DNA of 28,484 bases from an uncultured Prevotella sp. (GTDB lineage: Bacteria > Bacteroidota > Bacteroidia > Bacteroidales > Bacteroidaceae). The position numbers and the translations under genes are program-made. The notes under the pieces are model-generated. The model saw nothing but the letters and a program-made list of their open reading frames with translations. It made no database searches and was not told the origin of the DNA. Position 1 is the first letter of the stretch; every line of letters begins with the position of its first letter. The stretch covers positions 1-28,484 of the forward strand of contig CAMPYS010000024.1 in assembly GCA_946998295.1 (NCBI GenBank), read 5' to 3'. Below are positions 15,642 to 23,782 of this stretch, piece by piece.

Positions 15642-16535
15642 TTAACGTGCAATAGGGGCTTGAGGAGAATTAGACTTTTCTATAGATAAAAGTTCTACTG
15701 TAAATATTAATGTAGAGAAAGGCTTAAGTTCAGGACTTACTTGTTGTGTTCCATATCCTTGTGAATAAGGAATATATATTTCCCATTTTGAACCTATAGG
15801 CATATTGGTTAAAGCTTCTGTAAATCCTGGTACAGCTCCACTTATAGGCATAGTAGCACCATTGCGTTGGTCAAATACCTTACCATCAATAGTTTTACCA
15901 ATGTAATTAATTTTCACCATATCAGATGCTTTTGGTTTTGCCCCTTTACCTGCTTTTATTTCTTTGAAATATACGCCATTTTTAAGAGCTTTTACCCCTG
16001 TTTGTTTAGCTATTTTTGCCATAAAAGCATCGTTCTTCTTCTTGTTGGCACCGTATTTCTTTACAGCACTCTTAGCTTGTATAGATTTTGCAACTGTTTC
16101 TTCTATCTTACGTGCTTGTTCTATAGTTAGTTTCTTACCTTTACCCTTTGCGCTTGCTGCAAATCCTGCTAAGAAGTTTGAAATTGATATAGTTTTAGTA
16201 GAGTCTTCGCCGAATATGCTTTTGTTTATCTGTTCTTTGATAACCATTCCCATATTCATACCTACACCTACACCTGCATTGTATGCAGCTTTCTTTTTAT
16301 CCTCCATACTTTTAGCTCCATCATTCATACCTTTGATGAATTGATCGATATAAGCAGTGTCTATTTTCATTTGTTGGAGATATTGCTTTACACTTTGACC
16401 TTGGTCTATACCAAAAGCATAGCTTAGAGAGTCAATATCTGTTTTAAGACTTTCTTTAGGAGATGATGAACCTCCACATGCTGTTAAACCAGCTACTGCA
16501 ACTGTAGCGATGGCTGCGATTGTTAGTTTTTTCAT
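15642..16535 (-). CDS. lipoprotein FKBP-type peptidyl-prolyl isomerase
   Basis: A 297-residue lipoprotein with lipobox GLTAC (Cys20) followed by a GGSSS linker. Residues about 35-185 form the helical FKBP_N dimerisation region (SLSYAFGIDQGQSVKQYL). The FKBP domain (about 190-285) has YIGKTIDGKVFDQR, VPGFTEALTNMPIGSKWEIYIP, QGYGTQ and STLIFTVELLSI. The usual Trp of the active-site floor (GW) is replaced by Phe (GF), which is a natural variant in this group. With Lys/Gly after Cys rather than an Asp retention signal, an outer-membrane anchor is plausible. It follows the cytoplasmic FKBP gene by 50 bases with no promoter between and is probably co-transcribed. Confidence 0.88.
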   Translation of the reverse strand: MKKLTIAAIATVAVAGLTACGGSSSPKESLKTDIDSLSYAFGIDQGQSVKQYLQQMKIDTAYIDQFIKGMNDGAKSMEDKKKAAYNAGVGVGMNMGMVIKEQINKSIFGEDSTKTISISNFLAGFAASAKGKGKKLTIEQARKIEETVAKSIQAKSAVKKYGANKKKNDAFMAKIAKQTGVKALKNGVYFKEIKAGKGAKPKASDMVKINYIGKTIDGKVFDQRNGATMPISGAVPGFTEALTNMPIGSKWEIYIPYSQGYGTQQVSPELKPFSTLIFTVELLSIEKSNSPQAPIAR

Positions 16536-16585
16536 TTTATATTGTATTTTATTTAATTATTTTAAATTATGTATGTAAAATCTAA

Positions 16586-17191
16586 TTACAGAACTTCTAA
16601 AAGTTCTACGACAAAGATTAATGCAGCAAATGGAGGTATAGATGCGCCTGCGCCATATTCTCCATATCCCAAATTGTATGGAATGAACAATCTATATTTT
16701 GATCCTTCGCTCATTAATTGTAAGCCTTCTGTCCAACCTTTTATTACTTGATTTAGACCAAAGACAGCAGGCTCTCCACGATCATAGGAACTATCAAATT
16801 TAGTACCGTTTATTAAAGCTCCCTCATAGTGGCATCTAACTTGTGAAGTAGCCGTAGGCTTTTTACCTTTTCCTTCTTCTATAATTTCATATTGTAGACC
16901 TGAGGGTAACACTTGTATACCAGCTTTTTTTGCATTATCTTTAAGGAAAGCTTCACCTGCTGCTTTTGCATTTTTGCTTTCTTCTGCTAATTTTTCTTTT
17001 TGTTTTTTGTCTACTTCTGTAAAGAATTCATTTATTAGTTGTTTAGCCTCTTCATGATTGAGCTGTAATTTATTATTGGTGAACACATCTTTGATAGCTT
17101 GTGCAAAATCATCAACACAAAGATTATTTGCGCCCATACTTTTAAATTGACTTCCAATATTTATACCGAGGGCATAACTTAATTTATCCAT
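16586..17191 (-). CDS. cytoplasmic FKBP-type peptidyl-prolyl isomerase (FklB-like)
   Basis: A 201-residue protein with no signal peptide, starting MDKLSYALGINIGSQFK. A short helical N-terminal region (to about 95) precedes an FKBP domain with SGLQYEIIEEGKGKKP, YEGALINGTKFDSSYDRGEP, VIKGWTEGLQLMSEGSKYR, YGEYGAGASIPPFAALIF. All main active-site aromatics are present. It resembles FklB/FkpA-type isomerases without an export signal, so it should fold proteins in the cytoplasm. It is the first gene of the three-FKBP run, with a promoter-like -7 box 45 bases upstream. Confidence 0.9.
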   Translation of the reverse strand: MDKLSYALGINIGSQFKSMGANNLCVDDFAQAIKDVFTNNKLQLNHEEAKQLINEFFTEVDKKQKEKLAEESKNAKAAGEAFLKDNAKKAGIQVLPSGLQYEIIEEGKGKKPTATSQVRCHYEGALINGTKFDSSYDRGEPAVFGLNQVIKGWTEGLQLMSEGSKYRLFIPYNLGYGEYGAGASIPPFAALIFVVELLEVL

Positions 17192-17235
17192 AATTTATTT
17201 GCGTATTGTTTATGCTTTATTGTTATTTATAGCTG

Positions 17236-17267
17236 CAAAGTTACTATTTTTTAAATATAGTAACACA
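17236..17267 (-). promoter_or_regulatory. probable promoter for FKBP genes
   Basis: On the minus strand TAACTTTG (plus 17236-17243) matches the -7 consensus exactly. The -33 position, 20 bases upstream, is TGTG, a three-of-four match to TTTG. Confidence 0.55.
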
Positions 17268-17326
17268 TATATATAATTAAATTTAGTAATTTTGTAAAAT
17301 GTTATAATTCATGATTATATTACGAT

Positions 17327-18424
17327 TTATTTGTAAAGTCTACTCTCTATTTCATCTACTAACATATTTGCATTAATACTTTCCATACATGCAAAATCAC
17401 CTCTATAGCATGTTTTATTTCCAAATACAGAGCATGGACGACATTTTAGGTCTTTATTTTGTATAGTATCATTTTTATTTTGTTTCCAACCTAAAAAGCC
17501 ACAATAAGGGTGAGTAGCTCCCCAAATACTAAGAACACGAGTATTTACCAAAGAGGCTAAGTGCATATTAGCACTATCCATTGAAATCATAAGATTTAGC
17601 TCACTCATTAATAATAGCTCTTGATTTAGTCCATTAGTTATAGAAGGTACATTTATGCAGTTATGATATTCATTAGACCAATTTTCGAGTATTTCTTCTT
17701 CTTTTGCTCCGCCTCCAAATAGAAAGATTTTAATTTGTGGATTTCTTTCAATTAATATCTTTATTGCGTTCTTCATTTTATTAACTGGATAAGTTTTCCA
17801 CTTATGAGCTGCAAATGGAGCTATACCAACCCATATTTCGTTTTTTGTTTTTATAGGTAAGTTATTGTCTGCTATTATAGTAGCAGTATTGGAATTTTGA
17901 TATATCGAATTAAATATTGGAGTAATGTTATATCCTATTTTTTTTATAACATCAATATAATTACTAAAAGATGTAGGTTGTTGTTTTAATATCTTATGAT
18001 GCTTCTTGCATAAATTTCGTTTACCTTGTTTATGTTTATTTATATGTGCTACTTTTATTCCTTTTATGCGGAAACATAAACGCAAAAATTTAGTTCTAAG
18101 AACATCATGTAGATCTGCTATTGCTGTAGGATGTATTTGATATAAAAATTTAAATAGATTGTATAATCCTTTAACACCTTTATATTTATGTTTCAAATCA
18201 ACTCCAATGAATTTGACATTTGGAGGCATTGTGCAAAAAAATGTATTAGCGAAAGGTTTGGATACTATTGTTATTTTTGTTTTTGGATATTGGTAAGAAA
18301 GCGAATAAATTATAGGAACAGTCATAGCAATGTCTCCCATTGCAGAGAATCTTATTACAAGGATATGTTGTTCCTCTTTCAATCTTTTATTTTTTGTAGA
18401 GAATAGGGTTTGTAGCAGGATCAT
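17327..18424 (-). CDS. glycosyltransferase family 9 (heptosyltransferase-like)
   Basis: A 365-residue GT-B fold enzyme of the GT9 (WaaC/WaaF/WaaQ) family, which adds heptose or related sugars to lipopolysaccharide core from a nucleotide-sugar donor at the inner face of the cytoplasmic membrane. Family marks are HILVIRFSAMGDIAMTVP at the N-terminus, WVGIAPFAAHKWKTYP opening the C-terminal domain, FLFGGGAKE, and MISMDSANMHLASLV for donor binding. A cysteine cluster near the end (CRPCSVFG, CYR, CM) is common in Bacteroidetes members. The ATG overlaps the end of the DUF4254 gene by 38 bases. A TTG at 18379, just before HILVIRF, would avoid the overlap and is an alternative start. Donor and acceptor sugars are not predictable. 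Confidence 0.88.
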   Translation of the reverse strand: MILLQTLFSTKNKRLKEEQHILVIRFSAMGDIAMTVPIIYSLSYQYPKTKITIVSKPFANTFFCTMPPNVKFIGVDLKHKYKGVKGLYNLFKFLYQIHPTAIADLHDVLRTKFLRLCFRIKGIKVAHINKHKQGKRNLCKKHHKILKQQPTSFSNYIDVIKKIGYNITPIFNSIYQNSNTATIIADNNLPIKTKNEIWVGIAPFAAHKWKTYPVNKMKNAIKILIERNPQIKIFLFGGGAKEEEILENWSNEYHNCINVPSITNGLNQELLLMSELNLMISMDSANMHLASLVNTRVLSIWGATHPYCGFLGWKQNKNDTIQNKDLKCRPCSVFGNKTCYRGDFACMESINANMLVDEIESRLYK

Positions 18425-18989
18425 TGTACATTTTCATTTGTCTATATACTTTCATGTACTTACGTCCAGCTTTTATATCGTCCAATAATTGATCTATTGC
18501 AGTGCTAAGATCAACTTGCTGCGACATTAGAATTTCCAATTTATCTTTACACTTTGCTTTATGTTCTTCAGAGGCATCAGAGCGTTCTACTTGCTCCTGC
18601 ATGTGATAAATTTTAAGAGCTAAAATAGAAAGTCTATCAATTGCCCATGCAGGACTTTCTGTATTAATAGTTGCTGTATCTAATACTTTAATATCTGAAT
18701 AAAGTTGACGGAAATACGAATCTATTTGCTCTACTAAGTCTGTACGATCTTGATTTGAACGGTCAATACGTCTTTTAAGGCTCATACCTTCATCTGGATT
18801 GATATGAGGATCTCGTATTAAGTCTTCAAAATGCCATTGTACGGTGTCTATCCAACATTTTAGATATAATCTGTTTTCTATAGAATCACGTTCGTATGGA
18901 TTATTTATAGGTGTATCAACATTATCTGTAATATGATAATCACGGATAGCTTTATTAAAAATCTTGTTACAATGTTTTGTAAATGACAT
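18387..18989 (-). CDS. DUF4254 domain protein
   Basis: A 200-residue, highly charged, mostly helical protein without a signal peptide. Recognisable family features are the N-terminal YHITDNVDTPINNPYE and RLYLKCWIDTVQWHFEDLIRDPHI, then RRIDRSNQDRTDLVEQID and a long C-terminal helix pair. DUF4254 has no established function that I know. In Bacteroidetes it is, as I recall, regularly encoded next to a GT9 glycosyltransferase, exactly as here, which suggests a role in lipopolysaccharide or surface-glycan synthesis, perhaps as a partner subunit. It starts a two-gene operon with a consensus promoter 24 bases upstream. Confidence 0.8.
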   Translation of the reverse strand: MSFTKHCNKIFNKAIRDYHITDNVDTPINNPYERDSIENRLYLKCWIDTVQWHFEDLIRDPHINPDEGMSLKRRIDRSNQDRTDLVEQIDSYFRQLYSDIKVLDTATINTESPAWAIDRLSILALKIYHMQEQVERSDASEEHKAKCKDKLEILMSQQVDLSTAIDQLLDDIKAGRKYMKVYRQMKMYNDPATNPILYKK

Positions 18990-19012
18990 TTTATTGTATT
19001 ATTTATTTTTTG

Positions 19013-19044
19013 CAAATGTAGGTTAAATATATTATATTGGCAAA
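19013..19044 (-). promoter_or_regulatory. Bacteroidetes-type promoter for DUF4254-GT9
   Basis: On the minus strand TTTG (plus 19041-19044), 20 bases, TACATTTG (plus 19013-19020), a full consensus match. It sits between the end of ispG and the DUF4254 start, so this pair is transcribed independently of the cysS-ispG run. Confidence 0.85.
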
Positions 19045-19094
19045 TAAAGTAGCATAAAAAGTATAATTCATAATACCTGTATCAGCCTTGTATA

Positions 19095-21008
19095 TTATTT
19101 ATTAGGTAATGTATTTTTATCTTTTTTTATTAATTCTAATAGGTGATTTACTGCATCTTCTTCAGGAATATTCCTTTCAATACATTCTTTTTTTCTGTAG
19201 AGGCTTACTTTTTTAGGACCTGCTCCAACATATCCATAATCAGCATCTGCCATTTCTCCTGGCCCATTTACAATACACCCCATTATTCCTATTTTAACCC
19301 CAACTAATCCTTTTGTTGCTTCTTTTATTTGTGCTATAGTTGAGCGTAAGTCGTAAAGTGTTCTACCACATCCTGGACAAGAGATGTATTCTGTTTTTAC
19401 CATTCTAAGTCTTCCTGCTTGTAAAATAGCAAATGCAGTTTGAGTAATATCGTTTTGTGAGATATTCCCATTATTCATTAACCATATACCATCTACTAAA
19501 CCGTCTATCATTAATGCTCCCATATCAGCTGCAGCTTCTATTTGGAAACATTCTTTTTCAGTTGGTTTTTTGTTAGGTAAATCTTTATAATTACCTATTG
19601 AATGGTTATACATCTGTGCAAAAACTACAGGATTATTTACTCCTGCTATCATCATTTGATGGACTAATGCACGTTGTTCCGCTAACTTATTTTGATGATT
19701 GCTCATACTTATCACAACAACTTCAGGATGATATTTAAGACACGTTATAAATTCTTCTGCTGGAGTTCCGTATTTTATTACAAGAAATTTTAATTTACAC
19801 TTTATAGTTCCTATAAAAGGTATTGCAAATGTTGGAAATATAGGGTATATATTCTCAGAGGGTAATTGATTATTTGTTGCTAATTTTATAAATTCATTAT
19901 AGTCTAAAATATATTTTTGTCCCTTAATTAAGTTTTCAGGTAGTTGCTCATTAACATATATGTAATCAGGACTTAGGGAGCAGTCGCTATTATCTATAGT
20001 TTCCTTTTTATATGTAGATATAACGATAGGCACATTGTTTCCACCTATGTTTTCAACAGATTTTGTTTTTCTTCTTTCTGGATGTAAATAGTTAAAATTT
20101 TTATAGGTCTCAGCTGGTACTATGATATGTCCTTGTTTTCGTCTTATATACTTAGCTAAGTAACGAGCTACAGGGATTTCATCTTCAGGTGCTTCACTTA
20201 GTGAAACTCGAATAGTATCTCCTATACCATCATTAAGTAATGCTCCTATTCCTACAGCACTTTTTATTCTACCGTCTTCACCTTCACCAGCTTCAGTAAC
20301 ACCAAGATGTAAAGGATAGTTCATACCCTCTTTTTCCATAGTATCTACTAATAGTCTAACTGATGTAACCATGACAACTGTATTAGATGCCTTTATAGAA
20401 ATTACTACATTATTAAATGATTTTTTCTTGAATATTCTCAAAAATTCCATACAGCTTTCTACGATACCTGCAGGTGTATCTCCGTAACGGGACATTATTC
20501 TGTCAGATAAACTACCATGATTTACACCTATTCGTACTGCTGTATGGTGTTTTTTGCATATTTCAATAAATGGTATTAGTCTTTCCTCTATTCGTTTTAA
20601 TTCTTTTGCATATTCTTCATCAGTATATTTAAGAATTTTAAATGTACGTCCCGGATCAACATAGTTACCTGGATTTATTCTTACTTTTTCTGCATATTGA
20701 GCAGCAACATCTGCTACATTAGCATTAAAATGCACATCAGCACATAATGGCGTCATGATACCTTTAGCTCTTAGTAAGGCATTTATATTTTTTAAATTGT
20801 TTGCCTCTTTTTTTCCTTGTGTTGTTAGTCTAACAATCTCTCCACCTGCTTTTATTATTTTTTCTGCTTGATTTACAGATGCTTCTGTATCGTTGGTATT
20901 TGTTGTTGTCATTGATTGCACCCTTATAGGATTATCACCACCTATATCGAGTATACCAACATGAGTTACAGAACTTTTACGCCTATTATAGTTGAATAAA
21001 TCAATCAT
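19095..21008 (-). CDS. ispG: 4-hydroxy-3-methylbut-2-enyl diphosphate synthase (long form)
   Basis: A 637-residue IspG (GcpE), the penultimate enzyme of the MEP isoprenoid pathway, reducing MEcPP to HMBPP with a [4Fe-4S] cluster. The N-terminal TIM barrel is clear (VGILDIGGDNPIRVQSMTTT, ADVHFNANVAD, VRINPGNYVDPG, IRIGVNHGSLSDRI-like). A large insert of roughly 250 residues separates it from the cluster domain, which carries CPGCGRTLYDLRS (Cys544, Cys547) and MGCIVNGPGE (Cys578 and the catalytic Glu). This three-domain layout is the plant, Chlamydia and Bacteroidetes type; most other bacteria have about 370-400 residues. It follows purE by 11 bases. Confidence 0.95.
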   Translation of the reverse strand: MIDLFNYNRRKSSVTHVGILDIGGDNPIRVQSMTTTNTNDTEASVNQAEKIIKAGGEIVRLTTQGKKEANNLKNINALLRAKGIMTPLCADVHFNANVADVAAQYAEKVRINPGNYVDPGRTFKILKYTDEEYAKELKRIEERLIPFIEICKKHHTAVRIGVNHGSLSDRIMSRYGDTPAGIVESCMEFLRIFKKKSFNNVVISIKASNTVVMVTSVRLLVDTMEKEGMNYPLHLGVTEAGEGEDGRIKSAVGIGALLNDGIGDTIRVSLSEAPEDEIPVARYLAKYIRRKQGHIIVPAETYKNFNYLHPERRKTKSVENIGGNNVPIVISTYKKETIDNSDCSLSPDYIYVNEQLPENLIKGQKYILDYNEFIKLATNNQLPSENIYPIFPTFAIPFIGTIKCKLKFLVIKYGTPAEEFITCLKYHPEVVVISMSNHQNKLAEQRALVHQMMIAGVNNPVVFAQMYNHSIGNYKDLPNKKPTEKECFQIEAAADMGALMIDGLVDGIWLMNNGNISQNDITQTAFAILQAGRLRMVKTEYISCPGCGRTLYDLRSTIAQIKEATKGLVGVKIGIMGCIVNGPGEMADADYGYVGAGPKKVSLYRKKECIERNIPEEDAVNHLLELIKKDKNTLPNK

Positions 21009-21019
21009 CTATAAAATTA

Positions 21020-21526
21020 TTAACACTTAAACTTATAATCATTTATTTTTGACAGATCTTCATTAGCTTTTTCTATTTTATTAGATAATGAAGATTTCCA
21101 TTTTTCAACTTTAAGAGCTATATCCTCATTGTATACAGCCATTATTTGTGCAGCAAGTATAGCGGCATTTTCAGCTCCATTTACAGCTACTGTTGCAACA
21201 GGAACTCCTGGTGGCATTTGTATTATAGAAAGCATTGCATCTAAACCATCAAGCATTCCTTTGATAGGAACCCCTATAACTGGTAGTGTTGTTGATGCTG
21301 CTATAACTCCAGGAAGTGCAGCAGCCATTCCTGCACCTGCTATAATTACTTTTATACCACGTTTTTTTGCTTCTTTTGCAAATGTTTCAACAGCTTTAGG
21401 TGTTCTATGTGCAGACAAAGCATTAATTTCAAATGGGATGTTATTATTTTCTAACCATGTACATGCTTTTTGCATAATTTGATAGTCGCTTATAGACCCC
21501 ATGATGATACTAACTAATGGTTTCAT
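21020..21526 (-). CDS. purE: N5-carboxyaminoimidazole ribonucleotide mutase
   Basis: A 168-residue class I PurE converting N5-CAIR to CAIR in purine synthesis. Family features are IIMGSISDYQIM, the SAHRTPKAV loop with the catalytic His, IIAGAGMAAALPGVIAA, LPVIGVPIKGMLDGLDAML and the MPPGVPVATVAVNGAENAA segment. It is 34 bases downstream of the PAP2-like gene and 11 bases upstream of ispG on the same strand, so it is almost certainly in the same transcript. PurK, its usual partner, is not in the window. Confidence 0.95.
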   Translation of the reverse strand: MKPLVSIIMGSISDYQIMQKACTWLENNNIPFEINALSAHRTPKAVETFAKEAKKRGIKVIIAGAGMAAALPGVIAASTTLPVIGVPIKGMLDGLDAMLSIIQMPPGVPVATVAVNGAENAAILAAQIMAVYNEDIALKVEKWKSSLSNKIEKANEDLSKINDYKFKC

Positions 21527-21560
21527 TGTTTTTTATTTTTAATAAAGATTTAAAAAGTTG

Positions 21561-22178
21561 TTACATTAATGTTATAGTGAGAAAGGCACAAATTATGCCT
21601 ATGAATAGTCCAGAAGTTACTTCTGTAAGCGAATGCTGTCTAAGTATAATTCTACTGGAACCTACTATACCTGAAAATATTATAGCTACACATAACCACG
21701 AAATAGGGTTAAAGTTAAGTATGAACGAAAAAGCTATTATTGCGCCAATAACTCCCCCAATCCCTGCTGTATGAGTTGATATTTTCCACCAAACGTTTAT
21801 TATAGAACAAATAATTTGTATGACTAATGATGCCATTATCATGGATGTAATTAAATGTGGAAGATGTATTAAGTCCATGATATATAAGCAAACTAAGTAT
21901 GAAAATATAGATATGATATATGGCATCATTCTACGTTCGCGTTGTCCTAATTGTATAGGTGTCCATCCATGATACCTTCTATAATGATATATTAATAATG
22001 TTGGGATAAGAATCGTAAAAAGATACACCATTAATATTAGCATTAATTTTACTTGCCATATAAAGGTATTTAGATATGAGAAAAAGAGTAGTATTATTAT
22101 CCCCATAGTTGGTAGATAAAATGGTGTTAGCAACATACTTGCAATCCTTGCAGCTACAATTATATTCTTTTTGCTCAT
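21561..22178 (-). CDS. PAP2-like integral membrane protein
   Basis: A 205-residue protein with about five or six hydrophobic membrane spans. The C-terminal part has WWKISTHTAG and, one span later, SSRIILRQHSLTEVTSG. These correspond to the PAP2 phosphatase motifs (SGH and SRxxxxxHxxxDVxxG), with Thr in place of the Gly in SGH and Glu in place of Asp. The first PAP2 motif (KxxxxxxRP) has only a loose counterpart, RERRMMPY. It may be a lipid-phosphate phosphatase of the cytoplasmic membrane, for example on undecaprenyl or phosphatidyl phosphates, but the motif changes leave activity uncertain. It lies between rpoN and purE in the packed run. Confidence 0.65.
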   Translation of the reverse strand: MSKKNIIVAARIASMLLTPFYLPTMGIIILLFFSYLNTFIWQVKLMLILMVYLFTILIPTLLIYHYRRYHGWTPIQLGQRERRMMPYIISIFSYLVCLYIMDLIHLPHLITSMIMASLVIQIICSIINVWWKISTHTAGIGGVIGAIIAFSFILNFNPISWLCVAIIFSGIVGSSRIILRQHSLTEVTSGLFIGIICAFLTITLM

Positions 22179-22227
22179 AATAAATATTATTCTATAATTT
22201 GTTTAAACGTTGAATTTATTATATTTA

Positions 22228-23742
22228 TTACTCTTTTCTTAGTCGAGCTACGGGTATATTCATTTGTTCTCTATATTTAGCTACAGTACGTCTTGCTATG
22301 GGCAAACCTTTTTCTTTCATTAGCTTTGAAAGTAATTCATCGCTAAAAGGCTTATTTTTATTTTCTTTACTAATAATTTCTTTTAGTGATAGTTTTATTT
22401 TGCGTGTAGATAATTCCTCCCCATCATTTGTTATATAACTATCAGAGAAGAAAAATCGTAATGGAAATGTTCCCCAACGTGTTTGCACATATTTTATATT
22501 ACTTACCCTAGATATAGTAGAAATATCTAAGTTTGTTTTATCAGCAATATCTTTGAGTATCATTGGTTTGAGTTCTGCTTCATCTCCATCTTTAAAGAAT
22601 TTTATTTGAATATCAACAATAGTTTTCATTGTTACTAATAATGTGTTTTGTCTTTGTTTTATAGCCTCAATGTATCCCTTTGCTCTTTCAACCTTCCCTT
22701 TTATGTATAATAAAGTTTCTTTATCCTTACGCGACATACTTTTTTTATTTTCTTTGTATGCGTTAATCATTCCGTTAAAACTTTCTGAGACACAAAGTTC
22801 TGGTATATTTCCTTGATTTAGCGAAAGGCTAACATTACCATCATCATCAGTATCAACTATAAAGTCTGGAGTTATTTGTTGAATATTTCTACCAATAGTT
22901 TCACCTAAAGATGCACCGGGTTTGGGATTTAAGCGTTTTATTTCTTTTTGTAATTTTTCTATTTGTATATTTGATAAATTTAAATTAACCTTAATTTTAT
23001 CCCAATGTTTTTTAGTAAATTCTTCATAGTATTTTGTAAAAATCTTATGCAATAGTATATATATTGTATCATCTTTTTTCCAATACCCATCTTTTACTTT
23101 ACGTTCTATTTGTATTAAAAGGCATTCCTTTAGGTCTTGAGCACCTATACCAGCAGGGTCAAATTCTTGTAGTATCTTTAAAGAGTCCTTAAGTTCATTA
23201 ATATCACAATCAATATTTTCATATATTGCAAGTTCATCAACTATTACATCTAAATCTTTTCGTAAAAGTCCATCATTATCCAAACTTCCTATTAAGTATT
23301 TTAATAATTTTACTTGTTTATCTGTTAATATTCTTTCACCTATTTGTTCATTTAGTTTATCTATAAACGAAACAGAGTCTCCATATACTATTTCTTCATA
23401 GTCTGCATCATTTTTATTTCCTTTAGTGTTAAATACAGGAAGTTCTTCGTCCGATTCCATTCTTTCCAAGGCGTTATCTAATGCATCTTGTCGCTCTTCT
23501 TTTTCACTAAATAAATCTAAGTCATTTTTATCTTCGTCTATAGTAGAGTTATTTGCTTCTATCTCATCAAGTGCATCTGTTTTTTTTTCTAAAGCAGGAT
23601 TGTCATACAATTCAGTATTTATACTTTCTTCTAACTCAGTCAATGGCATTTCAAGCAATTTGATTTGCATCATTTGTTGCTGAGAAAGTTTTTGAACTTG
23701 CTGTAGCTTTTGTTCTTGTGAAAGTATTTGTTTTTGTGCCAT
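22228..23742 (-). CDS. rpoN: RNA polymerase sigma-54 factor
   Basis: A 504-residue sigma-54. Region I is the glutamine- and leucine-rich N-terminus (LQQVQKLSQQQMMQIKLLEM, TELYDNPALE). Region II is acidic (about 55-115). Region III contains the core-binding part (GSLDNDGLL, EFDPAGIGAQDLKECLLIQ), the helix-turn-helix (NLDISTISRVSNIKYVQT, GTFPLRFFFS), and the RpoN box ARRTVAKYRE near the C-terminus, intact. Sigma-54 recognises -24/-12 promoters and needs an AAA+ activator; none is encoded in the window. It follows cysS by 40 bases and is likely in the same operon. Confidence 0.96.
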   Translation of the reverse strand: MAQKQILSQEQKLQQVQKLSQQQMMQIKLLEMPLTELEESINTELYDNPALEKKTDALDEIEANNSTIDEDKNDLDLFSEKEERQDALDNALERMESDEELPVFNTKGNKNDADYEEIVYGDSVSFIDKLNEQIGERILTDKQVKLLKYLIGSLDNDGLLRKDLDVIVDELAIYENIDCDINELKDSLKILQEFDPAGIGAQDLKECLLIQIERKVKDGYWKKDDTIYILLHKIFTKYYEEFTKKHWDKIKVNLNLSNIQIEKLQKEIKRLNPKPGASLGETIGRNIQQITPDFIVDTDDDGNVSLSLNQGNIPELCVSESFNGMINAYKENKKSMSRKDKETLLYIKGKVERAKGYIEAIKQRQNTLLVTMKTIVDIQIKFFKDGDEAELKPMILKDIADKTNLDISTISRVSNIKYVQTRWGTFPLRFFFSDSYITNDGEELSTRKIKLSLKEIISKENKNKPFSDELLSKLMKEKGLPIARRTVAKYREQMNIPVARLRKE

Positions 23743-23782
23743 CGATAGAAGAGGGATGATATAAGAAAATTATATAAGATGG

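Noticed and set aside
15964..16344. 126-residue plus-strand open frame opposite the lipoprotein FKBP
   Set aside because: Antisense shadow of a clear FKBP gene, with hydrophobic low-complexity composition from the reversed Lys/Ala-rich codons.
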